Below, piece after piece: positions 43,581 to 51,562 of a DNA stretch of 64,000 bases (position 1 is its first letter; each line of letters opens with the position of its first letter). The position numbers were made by a program, and so were the translations under genes. This DNA comes from Kaistella pullorum (lineage in GTDB: Bacteria; Bacteroidota; Bacteroidia; Flavobacteriales; Weeksellaceae), in the NCBI RefSeq assembly GCF_014837035.1, contig NZ_JACSPS010000002.1, positions 787,000-850,999 on the forward strand. Direction: 5' to 3'. The notes beneath the pieces are model-generated. The model saw only the letters and a program-made list of their open reading frames with translations. It was not told where the DNA came from and made no database searches.

Positions 43581-44693
43581 TTATCGGTATTTGTCCCACC
43601 AGCGCGGATAAACACGCGTATCCTCCTGCCAAATTACTTTCCCGCCTATTTCAGGTGTGATGATGCGTAGTTTTTCGGTGTTAAGTTCCATGATTTTATC
43701 TAATGGCTCCGTCCACGGGTGAGACGCCAATGCAAATTTGGAATTATGGACAGGGATCATGCGTTTCGCGTTGAGATCTTTCATCGCCTGAATATTTTCG
43801 CCGGGCAGGAAGTGGATATATCGCCAATCGCGGTTGTATTGGCCGTTTTCCAGGATTGCGAGATCAAAAGTACCGTACTTCAGGCCAATTTTTTTAAAGT
43901 GATCGTCATAGCCGCTGTCGCCACCGATGTAAATTGTTTGGGAAGGAGACTCTAACACAAAACTTGCCCAAATTGCCTTGTCGCGCCGCAGACCGCGCCC
44001 GGAAAAATGCCGCGCAGCTTCACAATAGATTTTGAAACCATTTTGCAAATCGGCACTTTCACCCCAATCGAGCTCGGTCATTATGTTCGTGTCATAACCC
44101 CAACTTTCCAGATGTTCACCGGTTCCGAGACCTGTGATGACGTGCTTTACTTTCGGTTTCAGTTCTTTTACCGTTTCAAAATCGAGATGATCCCAATGAT
44201 CGTGCGTGATAATCAGGTAATCAAGCTCGGGGATATCCGCTGCTGAATAAATATCGCTGCCCGCAAATGCTTTTGTGGTAAATGAAACCGGCGAAGCGTT
44301 GCCGCTGAAAACAGGATCCACAAGAATTTTCTTACCGTCAAGCTGGATGTAATAAGACGAATGACCCATCCAGATAAAGACATTCTCATCGGGGCGAAGT
44401 GTATTCAGGTCGGTCTTTTTGAATTTGAATGGTTTGGACGGGCGCGTATTTTCTTTTTTGCCGAACAAAAGCCGAAACATCACTTCGGACATCGACGTAT
44501 CTTCTGCAAACTGTGGTGTTTTATTAAGATTATCAAACCGGCCGTTTTTGTAATGAGGGGATTTCAGGATTCTTTCCAAACGTGCTCCCGAAGGGTGTTT
44601 TCCAAACTGCGACTGCGCGAGGAACAGTAAAGTGCCGGCCGTAAGCAGCATAAGGACGGCAATTATAAATACGATCATCTTCGGAAATCTCAT
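43581..44693 (-). CDS. MBL-fold metallo-hydrolase, UlaG / NAPE-PLD type
   Basis: 370 residues. An N-terminal membrane anchor or signal (FPKMIVFIIAVLMLLTAGTLLFL) is followed by a metallo-beta-lactamase domain with the two-metal motif ITHDHWDHLDFE (near residue 164), WMGHSSYYIQLDGKKILVDP, YIGGDSGYDDHF and MIPVHNSKFALASHPW. This form resembles mammalian NAPE-phospholipase D and bacterial YtkL/UlaG-like enzymes; a phosphodiester or lactone substrate is possible. First gene of a three-gene minus-strand set. Confidence 0.9.
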   Translation of the reverse strand: MRFPKMIVFIIAVLMLLTAGTLLFLAQSQFGKHPSGARLERILKSPHYKNGRFDNLNKTPQFAEDTSMSEVMFRLLFGKKENTRPSKPFKFKKTDLNTLRPDENVFIWMGHSSYYIQLDGKKILVDPVFSGNASPVSFTTKAFAGSDIYSAADIPELDYLIITHDHWDHLDFETVKELKPKVKHVITGLGTGEHLESWGYDTNIMTELDWGESADLQNGFKIYCEAARHFSGRGLRRDKAIWASFVLESPSQTIYIGGDSGYDDHFKKIGLKYGTFDLAILENGQYNRDWRYIHFLPGENIQAMKDLNAKRMIPVHNSKFALASHPWTEPLDKIMELNTEKLRIITPEIGGKVIWQEDTRVYPRWWDKYR

Positions 44694-44731
44694 TTTTGTT
44701 TAAAATAAAAAAAGCGGTTGCAAAATGCGGG

Positions 44732-44739
44732 CAAATTTA
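44732..44739 (-). promoter_or_regulatory. -7 box of the metallo-hydrolase gene
   Basis: TAAATTTG on the minus strand, giving a leader of about 35 bases. No -33 TTG at the right distance. Confidence 0.4.
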
Positions 44740-44832
44740 CTTTAAAATAAGATACTGAATAAAGTCAGTTACAGATTGCAAGAAATGTTCACATATTTTG
44801 ACTAATTTTAATAGACTTAAAAAACCAATATT

Positions 44833-45261
44833 ATGCACGATAATATAGTTGTAAAACAAAAAATGGAGGCTCCGGTAGACAAGGTGTGGGCCGCGCTTAC
44901 TGACAAAGACCAGATGAAGGAATGGTATTTCGACATCCCTGATTTTGAACTGGCTGAGCATGGCGAATTTAATTTTTTCGAGCCTGGTGATGGGAAGAAA
45001 TTTCATCACCACGGCGAAATCCTGGAAGTGATTCCGAACGAAAAACTGAAACACACGTGGAGTTATCCGGAATTTTCTAAAGAAAAAACCATCGTTAAAT
45101 GGCGTCTGGAGCAAGATGGGGACGGAACTCTCGTCACGCTGATGCATAAAGGCCTTGAAAACTTAAACCATCTTGGCAGTGATTTTCGCCGCGAAAGTTT
45201 TGAGGAAGGCTGGAACGAAATTGTAGGTACGGACCTGAAAGAATTTGTGGAGAAAAAGTAA
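44833..45261 (+). CDS. SRPBCC / AHSA1-like protein
   Basis: 142 residues of the START-like helix-grip fold, close to the Aha1 homology group: VKQKMEAPVDKVWAALTDKDQMKEW at the start, split as VKQKMEAPVDKVWAALTD and KDQMKEWYF, then HHHGEILEVIPNEKLKHTWS and a long final helix (FEEGWNEIVGTDLKEFVEKK). Binds small hydrophobic ligands in relatives. Function unknown. Divergent from the metallo-hydrolase gene. Confidence 0.88.
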   Translation: MHDNIVVKQKMEAPVDKVWAALTDKDQMKEWYFDIPDFELAEHGEFNFFEPGDGKKFHHHGEILEVIPNEKLKHTWSYPEFSKEKTIVKWRLEQDGDGTLVTLMHKGLENLNHLGSDFRRESFEEGWNEIVGTDLKEFVEKK

Positions 45262-45321
45262 GCGGATATTTCCTCTTTTTTTCAAAGTGAGAACTCTCAA
45301 AAGGTGTAGGTTCCGTGTTTG

Positions 45322-45398
45322 TAGCCCCGATGGAGCGGCCTGTCTGAGCTCTCCTGCTACCTGAAAAGGTGGCAGGAAGCGAGTAGCGACAGCGGGTA
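45322..45398 (-). repeat. Dispersed intergenic repeat, copy 2 (inverted)
   Basis: Read on the minus strand it begins TACCCGCTGTCGCTA and ends GGCCGCTCCATCGGGGCTA, matching both ends of copy 1. The middle differs and contains a hairpin CCTGCTACCT-GAAA-AGGTGGCAGG read on the plus strand. It fills most of the 178 bases between the SRPBCC gene and tatC. Confidence 0.65.
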
Positions 45399-45439
45399 CC
45401 CTTTGCGGAAACTGCGGAAACTGTGTTGCTCTTTAAAAT

Positions 45440-46258
45440 TTAGATTCGCGGTGCGGCATCGCGCGCCTGAACTTTCTTGAAGGTGTATGTGCTCATCATG
45501 ATGCTGAATTCATACAGCAAAAGCAGTGGCAATGCAGCCATCATCATACTCAGCACATCCGCCGGCGTGATGATTGCGGCCACCACCATGATCAAAACAA
45601 TAGCATGGCGCCGGTAAGTACGCATGAAAACAGGTGTGAGGATGCCGATGGACGTGAGGAAATACACGATGACCGGGAAGAGAAAAACGACGCCCATCCC
45701 GAGCACGACCTGCAGGAAAAGTGCTGTATAATCACTCAGGTCAAATAACTGCGTGATTGATTCGGAAATACTGAAGAGTAAACCAAAGTTAATGGCGAAA
45801 GGCAGGATCAGAAAATAGCCGCAGAGAATACCGACCAAAAACAATATCCACACAAAATTGATCAGGAAAACCGAATTTTTTCTTTCATTCGGGTGCAGCG
45901 CCGGCGAAATGAAACGCCACAATTCCCAGATTATGTAAGGGAATGCCGCGACGAGACCACCAAAAATAGACACAGACATCATTACATTGAACTGCTGAAA
46001 GAGCTTTTTCTGCTGAACCGCAAAATGGTCGGGCAAAATGATGCTGTCATGACCTAAAAGTTCGCGCGAGAAGTGATTCACGACCCGAAAAGTAAAAAAA
46101 TCGTTGCGCGTGGGCCCAAAGAAAATATGATCCATGATCCAGTTCACGTTCATACCAACGATTATTGCACCCAAGACAATCGCGATGAGCGAGCGGATGA
46201 GGTGGCCGCGCAGTTCGCCGATATGGCCCCAGAATGACATTTCTTTCTTTACGCTCAC
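45440..46258 (-). CDS. tatC: Sec-independent protein translocase TatC
   Basis: The receptor component of the twin-arginine translocase, which moves folded proteins across the inner membrane. 272 residues, six membrane helices; the N-terminal SFWGHIGELRGHLIRSL and the FGGLVAAFPYIIWELWRFISPALHPNERK segment are diagnostic. TatA/B genes are not adjacent. It lies downstream of kdsD on the same strand. Confidence 0.96.
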   Translation of the reverse strand: MSVKKEMSFWGHIGELRGHLIRSLIAIVLGAIIVGMNVNWIMDHIFFGPTRNDFFTFRVVNHFSRELLGHDSIILPDHFAVQQKKLFQQFNVMMSVSIFGGLVAAFPYIIWELWRFISPALHPNERKNSVFLINFVWILFLVGILCGYFLILPFAINFGLLFSISESITQLFDLSDYTALFLQVVLGMGVVFLFPVIVYFLTSIGILTPVFMRTYRRHAIVLIMVVAAIITPADVLSMMMAALPLLLLYEFSIMMSTYTFKKVQARDAAPRI

Positions 46259-46372
46259 GGAAAAATTATTTTTGAGATGATTTCATTTAATACAGCTGCT
46301 GAAAAGCGCTGCGAAATTACTGAATTATCTGCAAAATCAGATGTTGCACGGGAAGAGGTTTTTGGCAGAGAG

Positions 46373-47332
46373 TTACGCAATACCTTCATCTAAAAGTTTG
46401 TGGATATCGATGATGCCGTAATATTTTCCGTGTTCGGTAACAATCAGCTGGCCGATATTGTTGCTTTTCAGGATCTGCATCGCTTCTTTTGCGAGCGCGT
46501 TTTTGTCCACCGCTTTCGGATTTTTACTCATGATGTCTCCCGCACGTACTTTTGAAAGATTCTGCTGACTCAGCAACATCCTGCGAAGATCACCGTCTGT
46601 GATTACGCCTAAAATTTCATCATGCTCAGCCACGACGGTAACCCCATGCGTGGAGCTGCTGATGGAGATTATTATTTCCCGAATGCCGACATCGGCTGCG
46701 ACCTGAGGTTTTTGGATGGATAAAAACTGCTCCACTGTAGCCGTAAGATTTTTCCCAAGTGCACCACCGGGATGAAACTTTGCGAAATCGCTTTCTTTAA
46801 AGCCGTTGATTTCCATCAGACACACCGCAAGCGCGTCTCCGAGCGCCATCTGAACTGTAGTGGAACTTGTAGGAGCGAGTTTTATAGGACACGCTTCTTT
46901 TTCCACGGAAGTGTCCAGCACAACATCTGAGGCTTCTGCCAGTTTAGAATGTAAATTTCCGGTCATCCCGATCAATGCTGAGGAATACTGTTTCAGAAAA
47001 GTCAGTAGGTTTACGATCTCCGGTGAGTTGCCTGAATTCGATATACACAGCACCACATCATTTTTCTGGATGACGCCTAAATCCCCGTGCAGCGCTTCGG
47101 ATGCATGCAGAAACTGCGCCGGTGTGCCGGTAGAATTCAGCGTTGCCACTATTTTGTTGGCGACATGTGCCGATTTTCCGATGCCCACGATGATTAGTTT
47201 GCCATTGCTCCCGTTGATTGTTTCAATGGCTCTAAGGAAGCTCTCTCCCAGTCGGTTTTTTAGACTTTGAAGTTCGATAATTTCGGTCTCAAGTGCTTTA
47301 CGGGCAAGATTTAGAATAGACTCGTCGTTCAT
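46373..47332 (-). CDS. kdsD: Arabinose-5-phosphate isomerase, KpsF/GutQ type
   Basis: Converts ribulose 5-phosphate to arabinose 5-phosphate, the first step to KDO for lipopolysaccharide. 319 residues: a SIS domain (about 30-175; GIGKSAHVANKIVATLNSTG, FLHASEALHGDLG) and two CBS domains (about 205-319; VAEHDEILGVITDGDLRRM, IGQLIVTEHGKYYGIIDIHK). The GutQ/KdsD catalytic Lys and His residues are conserved. It is divergent from recQ. Confidence 0.95.
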   Translation of the reverse strand: MNDESILNLARKALETEIIELQSLKNRLGESFLRAIETINGSNGKLIIVGIGKSAHVANKIVATLNSTGTPAQFLHASEALHGDLGVIQKNDVVLCISNSGNSPEIVNLLTFLKQYSSALIGMTGNLHSKLAEASDVVLDTSVEKEACPIKLAPTSSTTVQMALGDALAVCLMEINGFKESDFAKFHPGGALGKNLTATVEQFLSIQKPQVAADVGIREIIISISSSTHGVTVVAEHDEILGVITDGDLRRMLLSQQNLSKVRAGDIMSKNPKAVDKNALAKEAMQILKSNNIGQLIVTEHGKYYGIIDIHKLLDEGIA

Positions 47333-47415
47333 ATTTAAAATTTAAAATCAGGTGCCGCGGAAAACTTAATTTTCGCTGCCGGGCACCGATTTTTTTTATT
47401 CTGATTATTATTTTT

Positions 47416-47423
47416 TAACTTTG
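47416..47423 (+). promoter_or_regulatory. -7 box of recQ
   Basis: TAACTTTG, about 95 bases before the recQ ATG. The leader so defined would contain a short upstream frame that overlaps the start of recQ. Confidence 0.45.
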
Positions 47424-47486
47424 AGTAATATGCAAATTTAGCAAACTAATTCATTCCGTCTGTCAGTGATGAAAAGGAGAATTAAA

Positions 47487-47555
47487 ATGAAAAAATGCAT
47501 AAAATACCTTGAGACAAATGAAAAACAATACCGCCGATATACAGCAACAACTTAA
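47487..47555 (+). other. Possible 22-codon upstream frame overlapping the recQ start
   Basis: AAGGAGAATTAAAATG precedes a frame [20 protein letters not shown](TT) that ends 38 bases inside recQ, out of frame. The purine-rich stretch before it is one of the few Shine-Dalgarno-like sequences in the window. It may lower recQ translation, or be chance. Confidence 0.3.
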
Positions 47556-49716
47556 GAAGTATTTCGGTTTTTCAACCTTCAAAGGACAGCAGCAGGAAAT
47601 CATCAAGAGTCTTCTCGAAGGCAACGACATATTTGTATTGATGCCAACCGGCGGCGGAAAATCGCTGTGCTATCAACTGCCGGCACTTATTTCGGAAGGA
47701 ACTGCGATTGTGGTTTCGCCTTTGATCGCTCTGATGAAAAATCAGGTTGACGCCGTGAATGGGCTTTCTTCAGACGAAGGCGTGGCGCACGTGTTAAATT
47801 CGTCACTTAATAAAACCCAGATCAAGCAGGTTTTTGACGACATTCGTCGTGGAAGGACGAAGCTACTTTATGTGGCGCCGGAATCATTAATAAAAGAAGA
47901 TTATCTGGAGTTTTTGCGCGAAGTGAAAATCTCGTTTGTAGCGATAGACGAAGCACACTGCATCTCGGAATGGGGACATGATTTCCGTCCGGAATACCGG
48001 AATCTAAAACTCATCATAGACAAAATTGCCGATGTACCTGTGATTGCGCTTACAGCTACCGCGACACCAAAAGTACAGGATGACATCCAGAAAACACTTG
48101 GCATGACGAACGCGCTGGTGTTCAAGGAAAGTTTTAATCGCCCAAACCTGTTTTATGAAGTACGACCTAAAGTAGATATTGACCGCGAGATCGTAAAATT
48201 CATCAACCGCTACAAAGGAAAATCCGGAATTGTATACTGTCTGAGCCGCCGCAAAGTGGAGGAACTTGCGCAACTCTTACAGGTCAACGGTATCAATGCA
48301 CTACCCTACCACGCCGGTCTGGACCAAAAGACACGCGTGCTGAACCAGGATAAGTTTCTGATGGAAGAAGCCGACGTCATTGTGGCCACAATAGCCTTCG
48401 GAATGGGTATCGACAAACCTGATGTGCGTTTTGTGATTCATTATGACATCCCAAAATCGCTTGAAAGCTATTATCAGGAAACCGGACGCGCAGGCCGCGA
48501 TGGTGGCGAAGGTTACTGTCTGGCATTTTATGACCCGAAAGATATTGAAAAACTTGAGAAATTTTTGGCTCAAAAACCCGTTTCGGAACGCGAAATCGGC
48601 CTACAGCTTCTGAATGAAGTGGTAGGTTACGCCGAAACTTCGATGAGCAGACGGCAGTACATCCTCTATTATTTCGGCGAACAGTTCGATCCGGTGAACG
48701 GTGCGGGCGCGCAGATGTGTGATAATTTCGCGAATCCCCCGGTTCTTAAAGATGCTACAAAAGAATTGAAACAGGTTTTGAGCCTTGTGAAAGACCTGGA
48801 AGAAAAATTTAAAACTAAAGATCTTATCTCTGTCATTGCAGGCAAAGAAAACTCCGTGACAAAATCTTATAAGCTTGAATTGCGGAAAGAGTTCGGTTTC
48901 GGCAAGGAACACGCGGAGAATTTCTGGAAAACGATCATCCGTCAGGCTACGGTGCAAAATTATCTGCAAAAGGACATCGAAACTTATGGTGTCTTAAAAA
49001 TCACAGAAAAAGGTCAGAAAATAATTAACGGAAAAGATAAAACACCGTTCCTGATTGCCGAAGACCGCCAGTACGACCTCGCACAGACAAAAGCAGATTC
49101 TGAACAGTCTCAGCAGGGCAGCAGCATGGATGAAGTGCTTTTTTCCAATTTAAAGGAATTACGGGCAAGCGTCGGGAAGAAACACGGCGTTCCACCATAC
49201 ACTGTTTTCATGGATCCAAGTTTGGAGGACATGACGGTTCAATACCCTACTACTATTGAGGAAATGGCGAAAATATATGGTGTTGGCGAAGGCAAGGCCA
49301 AACGTTATGGAAAGGAATTCGTAGAGTACATAAGGAAGTACGTGGAAGAAAACGGCATCGAACGTAATGAAGATATGGTGATCAAGCAGGTGGCTAACAA
49401 ATCTTCGCATAAAGTTTTCATCATACAAAGCACGGACAAGAAAATCGACCTGGAAGACATAGCAAAAGCAAAAAACCTTTCGATGGAAGATTTGCTGAAA
49501 GAAATGGAACGTATTGTTTATCAGGGTACTAAACTTAATATTGATTATTACATCGACGAGAATTTCGACGAAGACATTGTAGAAGGCTTCATGGAATTCA
49601 TGAGTGAAAGCGAAAGTGACAGTATGAAGGTTCTACTGGCAGAATTTGGCGACGATCTAAGTGACGAGGAGGTAAGAATGCTTAGGATTAAATTTATTTC
49701 GGATGTAGCTAACTGA
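47518..49716 (+). CDS. recQ: ATP-dependent DNA helicase RecQ
   Basis: 3-prime to 5-prime helicase for recombination and fork repair. 732 residues. Walker [13 protein letters not shown] (42-49 core), DEAH box in [20 protein letters not shown] (about 144), motif [15 protein letters not shown] and motif [12 protein letters not shown]. An HRDC domain lies near 545-620 ([28 protein letters not shown]). The zinc site usual in RecQ (C-Rx..CGNCDxC) is lost: the region reads [12 protein letters not shown] and [14 protein letters not shown] with a single Cys. An acidic C-terminal extension follows. Confidence 0.96.
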   Translation: MKNNTADIQQQLKKYFGFSTFKGQQQEIIKSLLEGNDIFVLMPTGGGKSLCYQLPALISEGTAIVVSPLIALMKNQVDAVNGLSSDEGVAHVLNSSLNKTQIKQVFDDIRRGRTKLLYVAPESLIKEDYLEFLREVKISFVAIDEAHCISEWGHDFRPEYRNLKLIIDKIADVPVIALTATATPKVQDDIQKTLGMTNALVFKESFNRPNLFYEVRPKVDIDREIVKFINRYKGKSGIVYCLSRRKVEELAQLLQVNGINALPYHAGLDQKTRVLNQDKFLMEEADVIVATIAFGMGIDKPDVRFVIHYDIPKSLESYYQETGRAGRDGGEGYCLAFYDPKDIEKLEKFLAQKPVSEREIGLQLLNEVVGYAETSMSRRQYILYYFGEQFDPVNGAGAQMCDNFANPPVLKDATKELKQVLSLVKDLEEKFKTKDLISVIAGKENSVTKSYKLELRKEFGFGKEHAENFWKTIIRQATVQNYLQKDIETYGVLKITEKGQKIINGKDKTPFLIAEDRQYDLAQTKADSEQSQQGSSMDEVLFSNLKELRASVGKKHGVPPYTVFMDPSLEDMTVQYPTTIEEMAKIYGVGEGKAKRYGKEFVEYIRKYVEENGIERNEDMVIKQVANKSSHKVFIIQSTDKKIDLEDIAKAKNLSMEDLLKEMERIVYQGTKLNIDYYIDENFDEDIVEGFMEFMSESESDSMKVLLAEFGDDLSDEEVRMLRIKFISDVAN

Positions 49717-49742
49717 TTCGTTTGACACAAAATAGCACAAAG

Positions 49743-49988
49743 ATGGAAAACAACATGGAAACTTTAAAAACAGAAATCGCTGACTGGCTAAAATCACTTG
49801 AAGACGAATCTGTATTGCTGGAGATTTTAAGGATTAAAAACCGGATGGAAGTTCCGCAGGTGGCCGAAGAAACGACTGCGTATCCTGTAAAAGATGATTT
49901 TGATGAAAGGTTTGCGAACGGTATACCTGCAGAAGAAATGAGTAGAAGAACGCACGCCTATATCGAAAGTCTGCCCTTGAAAAAATGA
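49743..49988 (+). CDS. Antitoxin-like small protein
   Basis: 81 residues, mostly charged helices (LKTEIADWLKSLEDESVLLE, IPAEEMSRRTHAYIES). It resembles the helical antitoxins that precede RelE/ParE-type toxins in Bacteroidota. Its stop codon overlaps the ATG of the next frame (ATGA), the coupling expected of a toxin-antitoxin pair. The toxin is broken, so this gene is an orphan remnant. An in-frame start seven codons earlier is possible. Confidence 0.7.
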   Translation: MENNMETLKTEIADWLKSLEDESVLLEILRIKNRMEVPQVAEETTAYPVKDDFDERFANGIPAEEMSRRTHAYIESLPLKK

Positions 49989-50295
49989 CTATTGTTTACC
50001 ACGCTAGATTTGAAGCCCAAATTCACAATCTAATTGACATCTTGATTAATAAGGGCCTTGCCGTTGAAGAGGATTCGATTAAGTATGCTGAATAGATCTA
50101 TGATTATATTGAAAACAATATTGGTCTGAAAAATGTCGGAAAAAGCAGTGGTAAATTAAAACACTCCGGCCATCATTATATAAAATACAAAGCCAACCAG
50201 CGCACGACCTGGTATTCTTTTACCGGAAAGCCGACCGCGTCCCCGTTAATCACATTCTCAACAACCATTCGCAGGAATATCCTGAACTTTTGTAG
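49985..50295 (+). pseudogene. RelE/ParE-type toxin, inactivated
   Basis: The frame starts MTIVYHARFEAQIHNLIDIL, like a RelE/ParE plasmid-stabilisation toxin, but is cut by an in-frame TAG at codon 37. It then continues IYDYIENNIGLKN...HHYIKYKANQRTTWYSF and shifts frame near base 50,218 to finish FYRKADRVPVNHILNNHSQE-YPELL. So there are two lesions, one nonsense and one frameshift. The antitoxin-like gene upstream is intact. Confidence 0.8.
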
Positions 50296-50334
50296 CTGCA
50301 CGCAACACATTTTGAAAGTTTCTGCATAAACTTC

Positions 50335-51414
50335 ATGAGCAAAACCTCAATAATTTTCATCCTTCCCGACCTTGAAACCGGCGGCGCTGAGCGCGTAATT
50401 ACCACGATCGCGAATCATCTTCCGCGCGAACTCTTTGAACCAAAAATCCTGCTTATGAGGAAAGCAGGTGGCTATCTGAAACATTTGAAGGAAGACGTGG
50501 AAATCATCGACATCAAAACACAGAAAATGCGGTTTGCCTTAAAACCCATTCTGCTTGAAATCATACGCCGGAAACCGGACATCGTATTTTCCGGATATGG
50601 TGAAATAAACGCATACATCTCCCTGTTCATCCCGCTTTTTCCGAAAACTAAATTTATTGCGCGCGAAACAAACGTAGTTTCGGAACACGTAAAACGTCCG
50701 GAAATCCGGTTCTTTTACCGCTTTTATAATAATTTTCACCGCATCATTGCACAAAGCGATGATATGAAAACTGACCTCATCGAAAATTTAAGGATTGACG
50801 AGCATAAAATCGTCAAAATAAATAATCCGGTCGATTTTGATTTCATTAGAAGCCAAACGGAAAATGCGAAGAAATGCGAAAGTTTTAAACCCGATTTTAA
50901 AAATGTGGTGGCAATAGGCAATCTTTCTGCTAGAAAGGGTTTTGATAATTTGCTGAAAGTATTTTCACACCTTAAAAACGAAAAAATTCTATTGCATATC
51001 GTAGGAAATGGTCGCGATTATGCGTTGCTCCAGCACTTGAGGAGGCACCATGGCTTAGATAATGTCATTTTCCACGGGCAGCATGAAAACCCTTACCGCT
51101 TTCTTCTTTTCGCGGATCTTTTCGTGCTGTCTTCACGCTACGAAGGTTTTCCGAATGCACTTCTCGAAGCCGGCGCATGCGGCACATACGCGTTGGCAAA
51201 TAACTGTCCGGGTGGGATTTCGGAAATTATCGAGCATCAAATCAACGGGGAAATACTTGACATCAACCAGCATGAGATTTTTGCAGGCCGAATCCGGGAA
51301 CTTGTAAATCTGGAATTTGACCGCGAAACCATGCGCCAATCCATTGCAACACGATTTTCGAAGGATTTTATTATGTCTAAATACGAAAATTTAATATTAA
51401 ATATAATAAAATAA
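50335..51414 (+). CDS. Glycosyltransferase family 4
   Basis: 359 residues of a GT-B fold. The N-terminal half has FILPDLETGGAERVITTIAN, the family motif for a glycine-rich first loop; the C-terminal half has VVAIGNLSARKGFDNLLKVF, LHIVGNGRDYALLQ and the nucleotide-sugar motif YEGFPNALLEAGACGTYALA with the two Glu residues. Probably makes a surface polysaccharide or LPS; sugar unknown. It stands alone rather than in a polysaccharide cluster. Confidence 0.92.
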   Translation: MSKTSIIFILPDLETGGAERVITTIANHLPRELFEPKILLMRKAGGYLKHLKEDVEIIDIKTQKMRFALKPILLEIIRRKPDIVFSGYGEINAYISLFIPLFPKTKFIARETNVVSEHVKRPEIRFFYRFYNNFHRIIAQSDDMKTDLIENLRIDEHKIVKINNPVDFDFIRSQTENAKKCESFKPDFKNVVAIGNLSARKGFDNLLKVFSHLKNEKILLHIVGNGRDYALLQHLRRHHGLDNVIFHGQHENPYRFLLFADLFVLSSRYEGFPNALLEAGACGTYALANNCPGGISEIIEHQINGEILDINQHEIFAGRIRELVNLEFDRETMRQSIATRFSKDFIMSKYENLILNIIK

Positions 51415-51562
51415 TCGTCACTGATTTTTCATTTTTGCAAACTTTTAGCTCTCTTTGAAAAATTAATTTATTAGTTATCAACGTTATAACAATTAAAATT
51501 TGTAAACTTTTTGCCTTGTGGAAATAATGTTCTACTTTTATTTAATTAATAAAGATAGATTT

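Noticed and set aside
51415..51562. Cobalamin riboswitch before nrdJ
   Set aside because: The region is short, AT-rich, and lacks the conserved B12-box pattern.
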